Assembly: GCF_000981385.1 (NCBI RefSeq)
Contig: NZ_LATZ01000017.1
Location: 32,511-96,510, forward strand
Reading direction: 5' to 3'
From: Bacillus sp. SA1-12
GTDB lineage: Bacteria; Bacillota; Bacilli; Bacillales; Bacillaceae
DNA: 64,000 bases
Shown piece after piece: positions 8,422 through 16,194 of this stretch. A program made the translations under genes and the position numbers. The notes beneath the pieces were generated by a model. The model was not told the origin of the DNA and did not search any database. It was given only the letters and a program-made list of their open reading frames with translations. The stretch's first letter is position 1. Every line of letters begins with the position of its first letter.

Positions 8422-9294
8422 ATGGAGATAAAATGGCTAAAAACATTTATTGTCGCAGCAAGCTACGAAAATTTCCGCAGAACATCAGAAGAATTGTTTC
8501 TAACTCAGCCTGCGATTACAAAACATATTCATAGACTTGAAGAAAATCTTAATAGTAAGTTGTTTGAAAGAAAAGGAAAATTGATTATTCTCACACCTGC
8601 AGGTCATCGATTTTTACCAACTGCAAAGGAGATCGTAAAAAAATATGAAGACGGACTAGAAACGTTCGAATCTTGGAAACAAGGCTATGAACAAAAGATC
8701 ACCATTACTGCAGCACCGCAAATTGCCTCATCGATCCTGCCATCAATTTTGCGGAAATTTATAGAGAAATATCCTAGAATAGAAGTATTAATAAATATCT
8801 TGCCTTCTTATGAAATTGGTGAAGAAATTTACAGTGGGAGAGCGGATATTGGGCTATCCAGAATAAGACCAATCCAATCAAAAGTACACTGCAAGACCGT
8901 CCATGAAGATCCAGTCATTTTAGTTGGACCCGCAAAGGAAAATAACATGGATAATAACGAAAAAAACGTATTACAAAAATACAGGCTAATCACTCATAAT
9001 CATCCAGAATATTGGGATGAACTTTTGAAAACAATTAAAAACATTTATCCGTCTGTACGAACAATGAAGGTTAATCAAATTGAAATTACAAAGCGATTTA
9101 TCGAACAAGGTTTGGGCATTTCGTATTTACCAGTTTCAATGATCATGGAAGAACTTATGCTAAAGAAATTAGCGGAAATAAAAGCAGATAAAATCAGTCT
9201 GCCAACTTCATCAACCTACGTCATTACAAAACTGCAAACAAATGAAGTTCTTATCTTTAGTAAATTTTTAGAAGAAGAGATGGCAGCTTTATAA
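8422..9294 (+). CDS. LysR-family transcriptional regulator, CitR-like
   Basis: A 290-residue LysR protein: N-terminal winged helix (residues 1-60, with YENFRRTSEELFLTQPAITK as recognition region) and a periplasmic-binding-like effector domain. Whole-length pattern, including the LITHNHPEYWDELL and RTMKVNQIEITKRFIEQGLG segments, resembles Bacillus subtilis CitR, the repressor of the minor citrate synthase gene citA. Here the divergent neighbour is a methyltransferase rather than citA, so the target may differ. The start ATG 8422 lies close after GGGGGT. Confidence 0.85.
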   Translation: MEIKWLKTFIVAASYENFRRTSEELFLTQPAITKHIHRLEENLNSKLFERKGKLIILTPAGHRFLPTAKEIVKKYEDGLETFESWKQGYEQKITITAAPQIASSILPSILRKFIEKYPRIEVLINILPSYEIGEEIYSGRADIGLSRIRPIQSKVHCKTVHEDPVILVGPAKENNMDNNEKNVLQKYRLITHNHPEYWDELLKTIKNIYPSVRTMKVNQIEITKRFIEQGLGISYLPVSMIMEELMLKKLAEIKADKISLPTSSTYVITKLQTNEVLIFSKFLEEEMAAL

Positions 9295-9318
9295 CTCGAA
9301 CTTCTTTTTCCTGAAAAC

Positions 9319-9345
9319 AAGGGTGCACAATAATGTGTACCCTTT
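9319..9345 (+). terminator. Terminator of the LysR gene
   Basis: Stem AAGGGTGCACA / TGTGTACCCTT with one G-U pair and an ATAA-type loop, followed by a short T-rich tract. Confidence 0.7.
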
Positions 9346-9361
9346 CCTCGTTTACAATCCT

Positions 9362-9523
9362 TTATTTTGTAATGGAACTATACGTATTCATTAATTGATC
9401 TAATCTTTGACTTGCATGTATAAGTCGCGGATGCAAAAGGTTCCCATTGTATTCTAGATAGAGGTTAATTAATAAAGTAGACATTTCTTCTATTTCAATT
9501 AGTAAAATTTTGTTTGTTTCCAC
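9362..9523 (-). CDS. Spo0E-family aspartyl-phosphate phosphatase (53 aa)
   Basis: The motif SQRLDQLMNTY near the C-terminus corresponds to the Spo0E signature SQ-x-LD. The preceding helix (EIEEMSTLLINLYLEY) has the expected hydrophobic spacing for the two-helix hairpin. Members remove phosphate from Spo0A~P and so delay sporulation. The start is GTG 9523: GGGAGGG lies 7 bases upstream, and the length of 53 residues suits the family. An out-of-frame ATG just upstream gives only a very short peptide. It is monocistronic and upstream of the acetoin cluster with no evident link. Confidence 0.75.
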   Translation of the reverse strand: METNKILLIEIEEMSTLLINLYLEYNGNLLHPRLIHASQRLDQLMNTYSSITK

Positions 9524-9668
9524 ATGACGACCCTCCCTATCAACATTTTTTATAAAAAATGTTTGCAAATTTTATGCCAAATTAACTTGTCATAAAAATA
9601 GCTAATCTGAACTTTATATTTAGAAAAAGACTATTGTTTATAAATCTATTTCGCTGGTTAAAAAGTAG

Positions 9669-9696
9669 ACAAAATGAGACTTGTATCTCGTTTTGT
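9669..9696 (+). promoter_or_regulatory. Probable AcoR upstream activating site
   Basis: An imperfect inverted repeat (ACAAAATGAGA / TCTCGTTTTGT, 11-base arms, 6-base spacer) centred about 75 bases upstream of the -24 element. Sigma-54 activators bind such dyads and loop to the promoter. No second copy was noticed near bdhA. Confidence 0.6.
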
Positions 9697-9750
9697 TTAA
9701 ATGATAAAAAATAAAACTTCTAAAATTCACTTTTGCTAATGCTGCATGAC

Positions 9751-9767
9751 TTGGCACAGTTTTTGCT
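9751..9767 (+). promoter_or_regulatory. Sigma-54 (SigL) promoter of the aco operon
   Basis: TTGGCAC, 5 bases, TTGCT matches the -24/-12 consensus TTGGCACNNNNNTTGCW exactly. It lies 82 bases before acoA, consistent with the known SigL/AcoR control of acetoin catabolism in Bacillus. Confidence 0.9.
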
Positions 9768-9814
9768 TGGAATATATGTGTAGAGCATTCTATAAAAATG
9801 ACTCACACCTAAAA

Positions 9815-9828
9815 TGTAAACGATTTAC
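9815..9828. promoter_or_regulatory. Weak cre-like site in the acoA leader
   Basis: TGTAAACGATTTAC matches the cre consensus except at the last two positions and forms a GTAAA/TTTAC dyad. It is between the SigL promoter and the acoA ribosome site. Confidence 0.3.
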
Positions 9829-9848
9829 TAAAAACTGGAGGGAAAAGT

Positions 9849-10844
9849 ATGGAAAAAACAAGTGAAAAAGTAAGCAACATGATCACAAAAGAAAAAGCAC
9901 AGTGGATCTATCAAAAAATGCTCGAGATTCGCTATTTCGAAGATGAGGTTCACAAAATATTTGCTAAAGGAGTATTACCTGGATTTGTGCATTTGTACGC
10001 AGGTGAGGAAGCTATAGCAGTCGGATGTTGTGCACATCTTAATGAAAGTGATTATATAACCAGTACACATCGCGGTCATGGACATTGTATTGCAAAGGGC
10101 TGTGATCTAAATGGCATGATGGCTGAGCTCTTTGGTAAGGCAACAGGGCTTTGTAAAGGAAAGGGAGGGTCCATGCATATTGCTGATTTAGATAAAGGAA
10201 TGCTTGGGGCAAACGGAATTGTTGGCGGAGGCTTTCCGCTGGCAGCAGGTGCAGCCTTAACTGCGAAATACAAGAAAACAAATGCTGTAGCTGTATGCTT
10301 CTTTGGTGATGGAGCAAATAACGAGGGAACCTTCCACGAAGGGGTAAATCTAGCTGCAATTTGGAAGCTCCCGGTTGTTTTCGTTGCTGAGAATAATGGC
10401 TATGGGGAAGCAACTCCATTCGAATATGCTTCGGCTTGTAAACAAATTTCAGACCGTGCAAGCGCCTATAATATTCCTGGTGTCCGAATAGATGGAAAAG
10501 ATGTAATGTCTGTTTATAAAGCAGCGGAAGAAGCAATAGACCGTGCCAGACGCGGAGAAGGTCCAACATTAATTGAGTGTATGACATATCGAAATTACGG
10601 ACACTTTGAAGGAGATGCTCAAAAATATAAGACCGAAGAGGATAAAGTGCAGCATCGTGATGATCGAGATGCCATTAATCTTTTTAAGGAGTATGCTATC
10701 AAAAATCATCTTCTTACCATTAGTGAGCTTGAAAACTATGACAATATTGTTAAAGAAGCGGTTCAAAATGCCGTTACATTTGCCGAAGAAAGTGACTACC
10801 CTGACCCTTCTGAATTGTTAACAGATGTCTATGTTTCTTATTAA
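9849..10844 (+). CDS. acoA: Acetoin dehydrogenase E1 component, alpha subunit
   Basis: Thiamine-diphosphate-dependent subunit of the acetoin dehydrogenase complex, which cleaves acetoin to acetaldehyde and acetyl-CoA. The ThDP/Mg motif runs from GDGANNEG near residue 155 to ENN near residue 182. Length (331 aa) and the GGSMHIAD segment are typical of AcoA rather than PdhA. Strong GGAGG ribosome site before ATG 9849. First gene of acoABCL behind a SigL promoter. A 129-base spacer with a small hairpin separates it from acoB. Confidence 0.95.
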   Translation: MEKTSEKVSNMITKEKAQWIYQKMLEIRYFEDEVHKIFAKGVLPGFVHLYAGEEAIAVGCCAHLNESDYITSTHRGHGHCIAKGCDLNGMMAELFGKATGLCKGKGGSMHIADLDKGMLGANGIVGGGFPLAAGAALTAKYKKTNAVAVCFFGDGANNEGTFHEGVNLAAIWKLPVVFVAENNGYGEATPFEYASACKQISDRASAYNIPGVRIDGKDVMSVYKAAEEAIDRARRGEGPTLIECMTYRNYGHFEGDAQKYKTEEDKVQHRDDRDAINLFKEYAIKNHLLTISELENYDNIVKEAVQNAVTFAEESDYPDPSELLTDVYVSY

Positions 10845-10973
10845 TTAGTAGTTTAAAGCTCTTTGTTAATTTTACTCTTATGTTGAATGTAAGAGAGTTT
10901 GTACCGGAAATCAACAAATATTTAAACAGAACCTATTCATTAGAAATCTAGTTAATATACAGGAGGAATTAGC

Positions 10974-12008
10974 ATGGGAAGAATAATCAGTGTATCAAAT
11001 GCAATTAATGAAGCGATGAAGCTTGCAATGCGCAGAGATCAGAATGTCATCTTATTAGGTGAAGATGTAGCAGGAGGTGCTGCAGTAGATCATTTACAAG
11101 ATGATGAAGCATGGGGCGGTGTACTAGGAGTAACGAAGGGATTAGTTCAAGAATTTGGCCGGGATCGTATTCTTGATACACCTATTGCTGAAGCGGGGTA
11201 TATGGGGGCTGCAATGGCTGCAGCGGCAACTGGTTTACGTCCAATTGCTGAATTAATGTTTAATGACTTTATTGGAAGCTGTTTGGACCAAGTTCTTAAC
11301 CAAGGTGCTAAGTTTCGATATATGTTTGGCGGAAAAGCTCAAGTGCCAGTGACCATTCGTACTACTCATGGTGCAGGATTCCGTGCAGCTGCCCAGCATT
11401 CACAAAGCTTGTATGCGTTATTTACAAGTATGCCGGGGATTAAAGTGGTTGTTCCATCTACACCCTATGATGCAAAAGGCTTATTGCTTGCTGCTATCGA
11501 AGACAATGATCCGGTTATCTATTTTGAGGACAAAACATTATACAATACGACAGGTGAAGTCCCAGAGGGCTATTACACGATACCGTTAGGTAAAGCAGAT
11601 GTCAAAAGAGAGGGATCAGATGTAACAATCGTGGCTATTGGTAAACAAGTTCATACCGCTCTGACGGCAGCAGAGCAGTTAACGAAAAAAGGAATTGAGT
11701 TAGAAGTGGTTGACCCTAGAAGCTTGTCACCGCTAGATTCGGAAACAATTTTAAAATCTGTTGAAAAAACAAGCAGGCTTATTGTCATTGATGAGGCAAA
11801 TCCGCGATGCAGTATGGCAACAGATATCGCAGCAATGGTAGCAGATGAGGGCTTTGATTTGCTTGATGCACCTATAAAGCGAATTACCGCTCCGCACACG
11901 CCAGTTCCGTTTTCGCCTCCATTAGAAGATCTCTACTTGCCAACACCGGAAAAAGTCATTGCTGTGGTCTCAGAACTGCTAGGAGATAAATCGCTGCAAA
12001 TTGTTTAA
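10974..12008 (+). CDS. acoB: Acetoin dehydrogenase E1 component, beta subunit
   Basis: Second half of the E1 heterotetramer, 344 residues, with the transketolase pyrimidine-binding domain at the N-terminus (ILLGEDVAGG; DTPIAEAGYMGAAMAAA) and the transketolase C-terminal domain after about residue 200. AGGAGG precedes ATG 10974. It is 22 bases upstream of acoC. In the spacer after acoA, CTCTTA / TAAGAG can pair into a small stem, perhaps tuning the subunit ratio. Confidence 0.95.
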   Translation: MGRIISVSNAINEAMKLAMRRDQNVILLGEDVAGGAAVDHLQDDEAWGGVLGVTKGLVQEFGRDRILDTPIAEAGYMGAAMAAAATGLRPIAELMFNDFIGSCLDQVLNQGAKFRYMFGGKAQVPVTIRTTHGAGFRAAAQHSQSLYALFTSMPGIKVVVPSTPYDAKGLLLAAIEDNDPVIYFEDKTLYNTTGEVPEGYYTIPLGKADVKREGSDVTIVAIGKQVHTALTAAEQLTKKGIELEVVDPRSLSPLDSETILKSVEKTSRLIVIDEANPRCSMATDIAAMVADEGFDLLDAPIKRITAPHTPVPFSPPLEDLYLPTPEKVIAVVSELLGDKSLQIV

Positions 12009-12029
12009 GGGAAAAGGGGGAAAACCTTT

Positions 12030-13259
12030 ATGGCAATAGAAGTTGTAATGCCGAAGCTCGGGATGTCTATGAAAGAAGGAACTGTAAGCTTTTGGAATAA
12101 ACATGTTGGGGAAACTGTTAACAAGGGCGAGTTACTAGCTGGGATTAGTTCTGAAAAAATTGAAACAGATCTTGAGGCGCCAGTAGATGGTACTCTTATA
12201 GAAATAGCCGTTCAGGAGGGAAATGGTGTTCCTCCTGGGACTCCGATCTGCTTCATAGGAAACCCTGATGAAAAGATTGCTTCTCCTGTATGTCAACAAA
12301 CAGAAGCAGTTGAAAAACGAGGAGAAGATGAAGCCGCAGGAACAAATGGTGTGAGGAAGTCGGCTTCTAATCAAGGAATGAGCAATGAAAAGCAATCAAT
12401 AAAAGTTTCACCTGTTGCAAAAAAAATGGCTGAAAAAGCTGGTCTGAAACTTGAACAATTAAAAGGTTCAGGACCAAATGGAAGAATCACAAAGGAGGAC
12501 GTCCTCCAGGCAATTGAGGAAGAAAAAAACCAAAAGCTTGAACAGGAATCATCAGCTGTCAATCAAGATCCAGGCAGTGTAAACAAGACGCATGTTTCAG
12601 GAATGCGGAAAGTGATTGCAACCCGAATGCAGGAAAGCCTTTTGCATTCAGCACAGCTAACAATCAATATGAAGGCAGATGTAACAGATCTTATCCGCTT
12701 GCAAAAGTCGCTTTGTGAGGAACTACAAGACGAAATAAGATTATCATTAAATGATTTTATTGCACGTGCTGTGGTTCTAACGTTAAAGAAGCATAAAAAC
12801 ATGAACAGTGCGCTAATTAATGATGCTATCGAAAGCTATAAACATGTACACCTCGGTATCGCAGTTGCGTTGGAAAAAGGCTTAGTTGTACCAGTTGTTC
12901 GTCATGCTGAAGCATGTTCTTTACTTGAGCTTTCAAAGACCATTAAATCCCATGGAAAACAGGCAAGGGCAGGTCAGCTGACCACAGAACAAATGTCAGG
13001 GTCGACCTTTACGATAACGAACTTAGCTTTTTATGGGGTTGAACACTTTACACCAATCTTAAACACACCTGAGTCGGGAATTTTAGGGGTAGGTGCTGCA
13101 ACAGATACTCCAGTATTTGTTGGAGAGGAATTGCAAAGAAGAAGTATTTTGCCTCTAAGCCTAACATTTGACCATCGTGTCCTTGATGGAGCACCAGCTG
13201 CAGAGTTTTTAAAGTCAATCAAACAACTTCTTGAAAAACCTTATCTACTTCTTTTATAA
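12030..13259 (+). CDS. acoC: Acetoin dehydrogenase E2 component (dihydrolipoamide acetyltransferase)
   Basis: Three domains in order: one lipoyl domain (residues 1-80, lipoyl Lys43 in SSEKIETD), a peripheral E3-binding domain (about 128-165, VSPVAKKMAEKAG...GSGPNGRITKEDV) and the acyltransferase domain (about 185-409). The catalytic HxxxDG is present near residue 382 (DHRVLDG). It transfers the acetyl group to CoA. Charged linkers separate the domains. The gene lies 15 bases upstream of acoL. Single lipoyl domain and position identify it as AcoC. Confidence 0.95.
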   Translation: MAIEVVMPKLGMSMKEGTVSFWNKHVGETVNKGELLAGISSEKIETDLEAPVDGTLIEIAVQEGNGVPPGTPICFIGNPDEKIASPVCQQTEAVEKRGEDEAAGTNGVRKSASNQGMSNEKQSIKVSPVAKKMAEKAGLKLEQLKGSGPNGRITKEDVLQAIEEEKNQKLEQESSAVNQDPGSVNKTHVSGMRKVIATRMQESLLHSAQLTINMKADVTDLIRLQKSLCEELQDEIRLSLNDFIARAVVLTLKKHKNMNSALINDAIESYKHVHLGIAVALEKGLVVPVVRHAEACSLLELSKTIKSHGKQARAGQLTTEQMSGSTFTITNLAFYGVEHFTPILNTPESGILGVGAATDTPVFVGEELQRRSILPLSLTFDHRVLDGAPAAEFLKSIKQLLEKPYLLLL

Positions 13260-13274
13260 GGGTGGTGAAATCGC

Positions 13275-14654
13275 TTGTCAAAACTTGTCATTATCGGAGG
13301 AGGTCCTGCTGGGTATGTAGCGGCAATTGTCGCTGCCCAGCAGGGTGAACAGGTAATCTTAGTAGAACAAAAAAGTTTAGGAGGTACTTGCTTAAATGAA
13401 GGATGTATGCCGACCAAATCTTTTCTAGAGAGTGCAGGCATTTACAGCAAAGTGAAAAATGCTGAAAAATTTGGGGTGCAGCTTGATAGCACGAGTGTCT
13501 CAATTAATTGGTCACAAGTCCTGTCCTATAAAAATGACATTGTTAAAAAACTCGTAAATGGCATTGGCTATTTAATGAATAAAAATAAAATAAATGTCAT
13601 TATTGGAGCAGCTTCATTTATTACAAGCCACCGACTATTAGTCGATAAAGGTGATTCAATTGAAGAAATAGATGCAGATAAGGTAATTATTGCCGCTGGT
13701 TCGGAACCGATCCAGCTGCCTTTTGCTCGATTTGATGGGGAATGGATCATAGATAGCCGTCAAGCACTTAATTTGTCTTCAATACCAAAATCAATCATTA
13801 TCATTGGCGGCGGTGTAATAGGATGTGAATTTGCAAGTATTTATAGCCGCATGGGAACAAAAGTTACGATTGTTGAGATGGCAAACCAGCTCTTGCCCGG
13901 AGAAGATCCGGATATTGTGTCATTTTTAACGCAAGAGCTTGAAGAAGCAGGTGTCAAAATCTATACAGAAGCGGCTTTAAAGCATGTCAATAGAGGATTA
14001 AAAGAAGTGACAATTCAACAAAGAGGAGAAAATATGACCTTTAACGGGGATTATGTGCTTGTTTCGGTAGGTAGGAAGCCGCGTGTTAACGAGCTTGGAC
14101 TCGAAAAGATTGGCGTTTCTTTTTGTGAAAAAGGAATTCATGTAAATGAAAATATGCAAACCTCTTATTCACATATCTACGCCTGCGGTGATGTGATAGG
14201 AGGAATACAGCTTGCACACGTGGCTTTTCATGAGGGGACAGTTGCAGCAAACCATGCTTGTGGACATGAAACTGCGGTGAATTATCAAGCAGTACCGCGC
14301 TGTATATATACCGCACCTGAAATAGCAAGTGTTGGTTTAACTGAAAAGGAAGCCAAAAGGGAATATCATGATGTTAAAATCGGAGAATTTCCATTTGCAG
14401 CAAATGGAAAAGCACTTATTCTTAACGAACAAAATGGAAAAGTCAAAATCATGATTGAACCAGAATATCAATCGATAATTGGGGTATCCATTATTGGTCC
14501 TCGTGCTACAGAGTTAATTGGACAAGCGACACTCATGTTACATACCGAGTTAACGGTTGATGTTCTTGAAAACTTTGTAGCTGCACATCCATCTTTGGGA
14601 GAAGCTGTTCAAGAAGCAATTCTTGGTTCTGTTGGACAAACCGTGCATTTCTAG
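13275..14654 (+). CDS. acoL: Dihydrolipoamide dehydrogenase (E3) of the acetoin dehydrogenase complex
   Basis: FAD-dependent disulfide oxidoreductase that reoxidises the lipoyl group with NAD+. The FAD motif GGGPAG starts at residue 8; the redox-active disulfide is C39/C44 in GGTCLNEGC; the NAD motif GGGVIG is near residue 177; the C-terminal dimerisation domain carries the AHPSLGEA His-Glu pair. The start is TTG 13275, spaced from GGGTGGTG; no in-frame ATG serves better. Last gene of acoABCL, followed by a terminator. Confidence 0.93.
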   Translation: MSKLVIIGGGPAGYVAAIVAAQQGEQVILVEQKSLGGTCLNEGCMPTKSFLESAGIYSKVKNAEKFGVQLDSTSVSINWSQVLSYKNDIVKKLVNGIGYLMNKNKINVIIGAASFITSHRLLVDKGDSIEEIDADKVIIAAGSEPIQLPFARFDGEWIIDSRQALNLSSIPKSIIIIGGGVIGCEFASIYSRMGTKVTIVEMANQLLPGEDPDIVSFLTQELEEAGVKIYTEAALKHVNRGLKEVTIQQRGENMTFNGDYVLVSVGRKPRVNELGLEKIGVSFCEKGIHVNENMQTSYSHIYACGDVIGGIQLAHVAFHEGTVAANHACGHETAVNYQAVPRCIYTAPEIASVGLTEKEAKREYHDVKIGEFPFAANGKALILNEQNGKVKIMIEPEYQSIIGVSIIGPRATELIGQATLMLHTELTVDVLENFVAAHPSLGEAVQEAILGSVGQTVHF

Positions 14655-14691
14655 GAAACTTCCATTTTTTTAAAATTCACATAAAAGAAGG

Positions 14692-14728
14692 AAAATGCCC
14701 AAGCATAAAAGCATTTTCAGGGCATTTT
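14692..14728 (+). terminator. Terminator of acoABCL
   Basis: Arms AAAATGCCC / GGGCATTTT enclose a 19-base loop that can itself pair; T-rich 3' flank. Confidence 0.65.
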
Positions 14729-14836
14729 ACCATGCTTTGTATTTAGAGCTGACAGAATAATCTCTCTAAAAATTTACTGGGATTAATTTAGCGATGTCCC
14801 ATTTTTCAAATGATAAGATGACAGGGAGTCGATGAC

Positions 14837-15886
14837 ATGAAAGCAGCAAAGTGGTATGGAGTTCGAGATATACGGATTGAAGAAGTAACGGAACCGGTTA
14901 TACAGTCTGGAATGGTTAAAATTCGTGTGAAATGGTGTGGAATATGCGGTACAGATTTACATGAATATCTTGCAGGTCCCATATTTTTACCTACTCAGCC
15001 TCATCCTTTAACAAAAGAGAAAGTACCAGTTATTTTAGGTCATGAATTTTCAGGTAAAGTAACAGAAATTGGCGAAGGAGTTACAAGAGTAAAGGTTGGA
15101 GACAAGGTAACAGTTGAGCCTATTTTCGCCTGTGGTAAGTGTAAGGCTTGTCAAACAGGAACATATAATGTTTGTGAACAACTAGGATTTTTAGGATTAG
15201 CTGGCGGTGGAGGGGGCTTTTCAGAATTTGTCACAGTTAACGAAGAAATGGTTCATATTTTGCCAGATCATATGACATATGAACAAGGTGCATTGGTTGA
15301 GCCAGCTGCTGTTGCAGTACATGCTGTTAGGGAAAGTGTGTTAAAAACAGGTGACTCTTGTGTTGTTTTTGGTGCAGGACCGATAGGATTACTTCTTATT
15401 CAGGCAGCAGTTTCAGCTGGTGCAAGTAAGATCATTGCTGTCGAAATTTCTGAAGAAAGACAAAAACTTGCCAAAAATGTAGGAGCACACTTTGTTATTA
15501 ACCCTATTACGGAAAACGTCATAAAAGCTGTTAATGAGTTAACAAATGGCGGCGCAGATGTTTGCTTTGAGGTTACGGGTGTGGATGTTTGTTTAAACGA
15601 TGCAATTGAATGTGCAAAAACGAGAGGACAGGTTCTGATTGTAAGTATATGGGAGAAAGAGTCGAGTATTTCGCCAAATAGTCTTGTCTTAAAAGAACGC
15701 CAGTTAAAAGGAATCTTAGGTTATCGAAATGTATTCCCTATGACGATCCGATTAATTGCTGAAGGAAGATTACCTGTTGATAAGGTCATATCTAAGAAAA
15801 TAGATTTACAGAATATAGTAGAAGGCGGGTTCGAAGAATTAATTAAAAATAAAAGCAATATTAAGATACTTGTCTCCCCATCATGA
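14837..15886 (+). CDS. bdhA: (R,R)-2,3-butanediol dehydrogenase
   Basis: Zinc-dependent medium-chain alcohol dehydrogenase that interconverts acetoin and 2,3-butanediol with NAD(H). The catalytic zinc Cys is in WCGICGTDLHEY (residue 37) and the zinc-proximal GHEF motif lies near residue 69. Structural zinc cysteines are in ACGKCKACQTGTYNVC. A Rossmann motif GAGPIG lies near residue 180. The 349-residue length and HEYLAGPIFLP segment match bacterial BdhA. It lies between acoL and acoR but has its own upstream region and no -24/-12 motif, so it is probably transcribed separately. Confidence 0.92.
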   Translation: MKAAKWYGVRDIRIEEVTEPVIQSGMVKIRVKWCGICGTDLHEYLAGPIFLPTQPHPLTKEKVPVILGHEFSGKVTEIGEGVTRVKVGDKVTVEPIFACGKCKACQTGTYNVCEQLGFLGLAGGGGGFSEFVTVNEEMVHILPDHMTYEQGALVEPAAVAVHAVRESVLKTGDSCVVFGAGPIGLLLIQAAVSAGASKIIAVEISEERQKLAKNVGAHFVINPITENVIKAVNELTNGGADVCFEVTGVDVCLNDAIECAKTRGQVLIVSIWEKESSISPNSLVLKERQLKGILGYRNVFPMTIRLIAEGRLPVDKVISKKIDLQNIVEGGFEELIKNKSNIKILVSPS

Positions 15887-15919
15887 GTTTTAGCTATCTA
15901 GTTTTAAGGTTATTAGAAC

Positions 15920-16030
15920 AATACCTGCACAATTTTGAAAGGTTAGAATAGTAAAAAGTGATTGTAAGCACTTACATCTATCGTTATAATAAACTTATTA
16001 ACGATAGATGTATCAAATTGTGCAGGTATT
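15920..16030. repeat. Nested 111-base palindrome between bdhA and acoR
   Basis: Outer arms AATACCTGCACAATTT and AAATTGTGCAGGTATT are a perfect 16-base inverted repeat. Inside lies a second inverted repeat, ACATCTATCGTT / AACGATAGATGT, extendable with a two-base bulge. A cre-like site overlaps the left inner arm. The region could be a bdhA terminator, a regulatory structure for acoR or a small MITE-like element. There is no strong T-run after it. Confidence 0.75.
15963..15976. promoter_or_regulatory. cre-like site upstream of acoR
   Basis: TGTAAGCACTTACA matches cre consensus except for one base in the central CG. In Bacillus subtilis CcpA represses acoR, so the location fits, although it is about 220 bases before the start codon. 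Confidence 0.45.
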
Positions 16031-16194
16031 TCAATACAGCAAAGTAATAAAGTATAACCCTCATTGTTTTGGCACTTTTAATGTAAATCCACTTATATTA
16101 ACTCCCAAAATACACATCCTTGTAAAATATACTTTTGAAACAAATCTAATTTAGGCTTCTCAATATGATGAATATAATAGAGGAGTGATTAAAA

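Noticed and set aside
10039..10587. A 182-codon minus-strand frame inside acoA
   Set aside because: It lies wholly opposite a clear acoA gene, has no ribosome site and a composition (Leu/His/Gln-rich) typical of an antisense shadow.
10874..10895. CTCTTA/TAAGAG hairpin between acoA and acoB as a terminator
   Set aside because: The stem is only six or seven bases with no T-run, and acoB lacks its own convincing promoter, so it is at most a minor processing or attenuation element.
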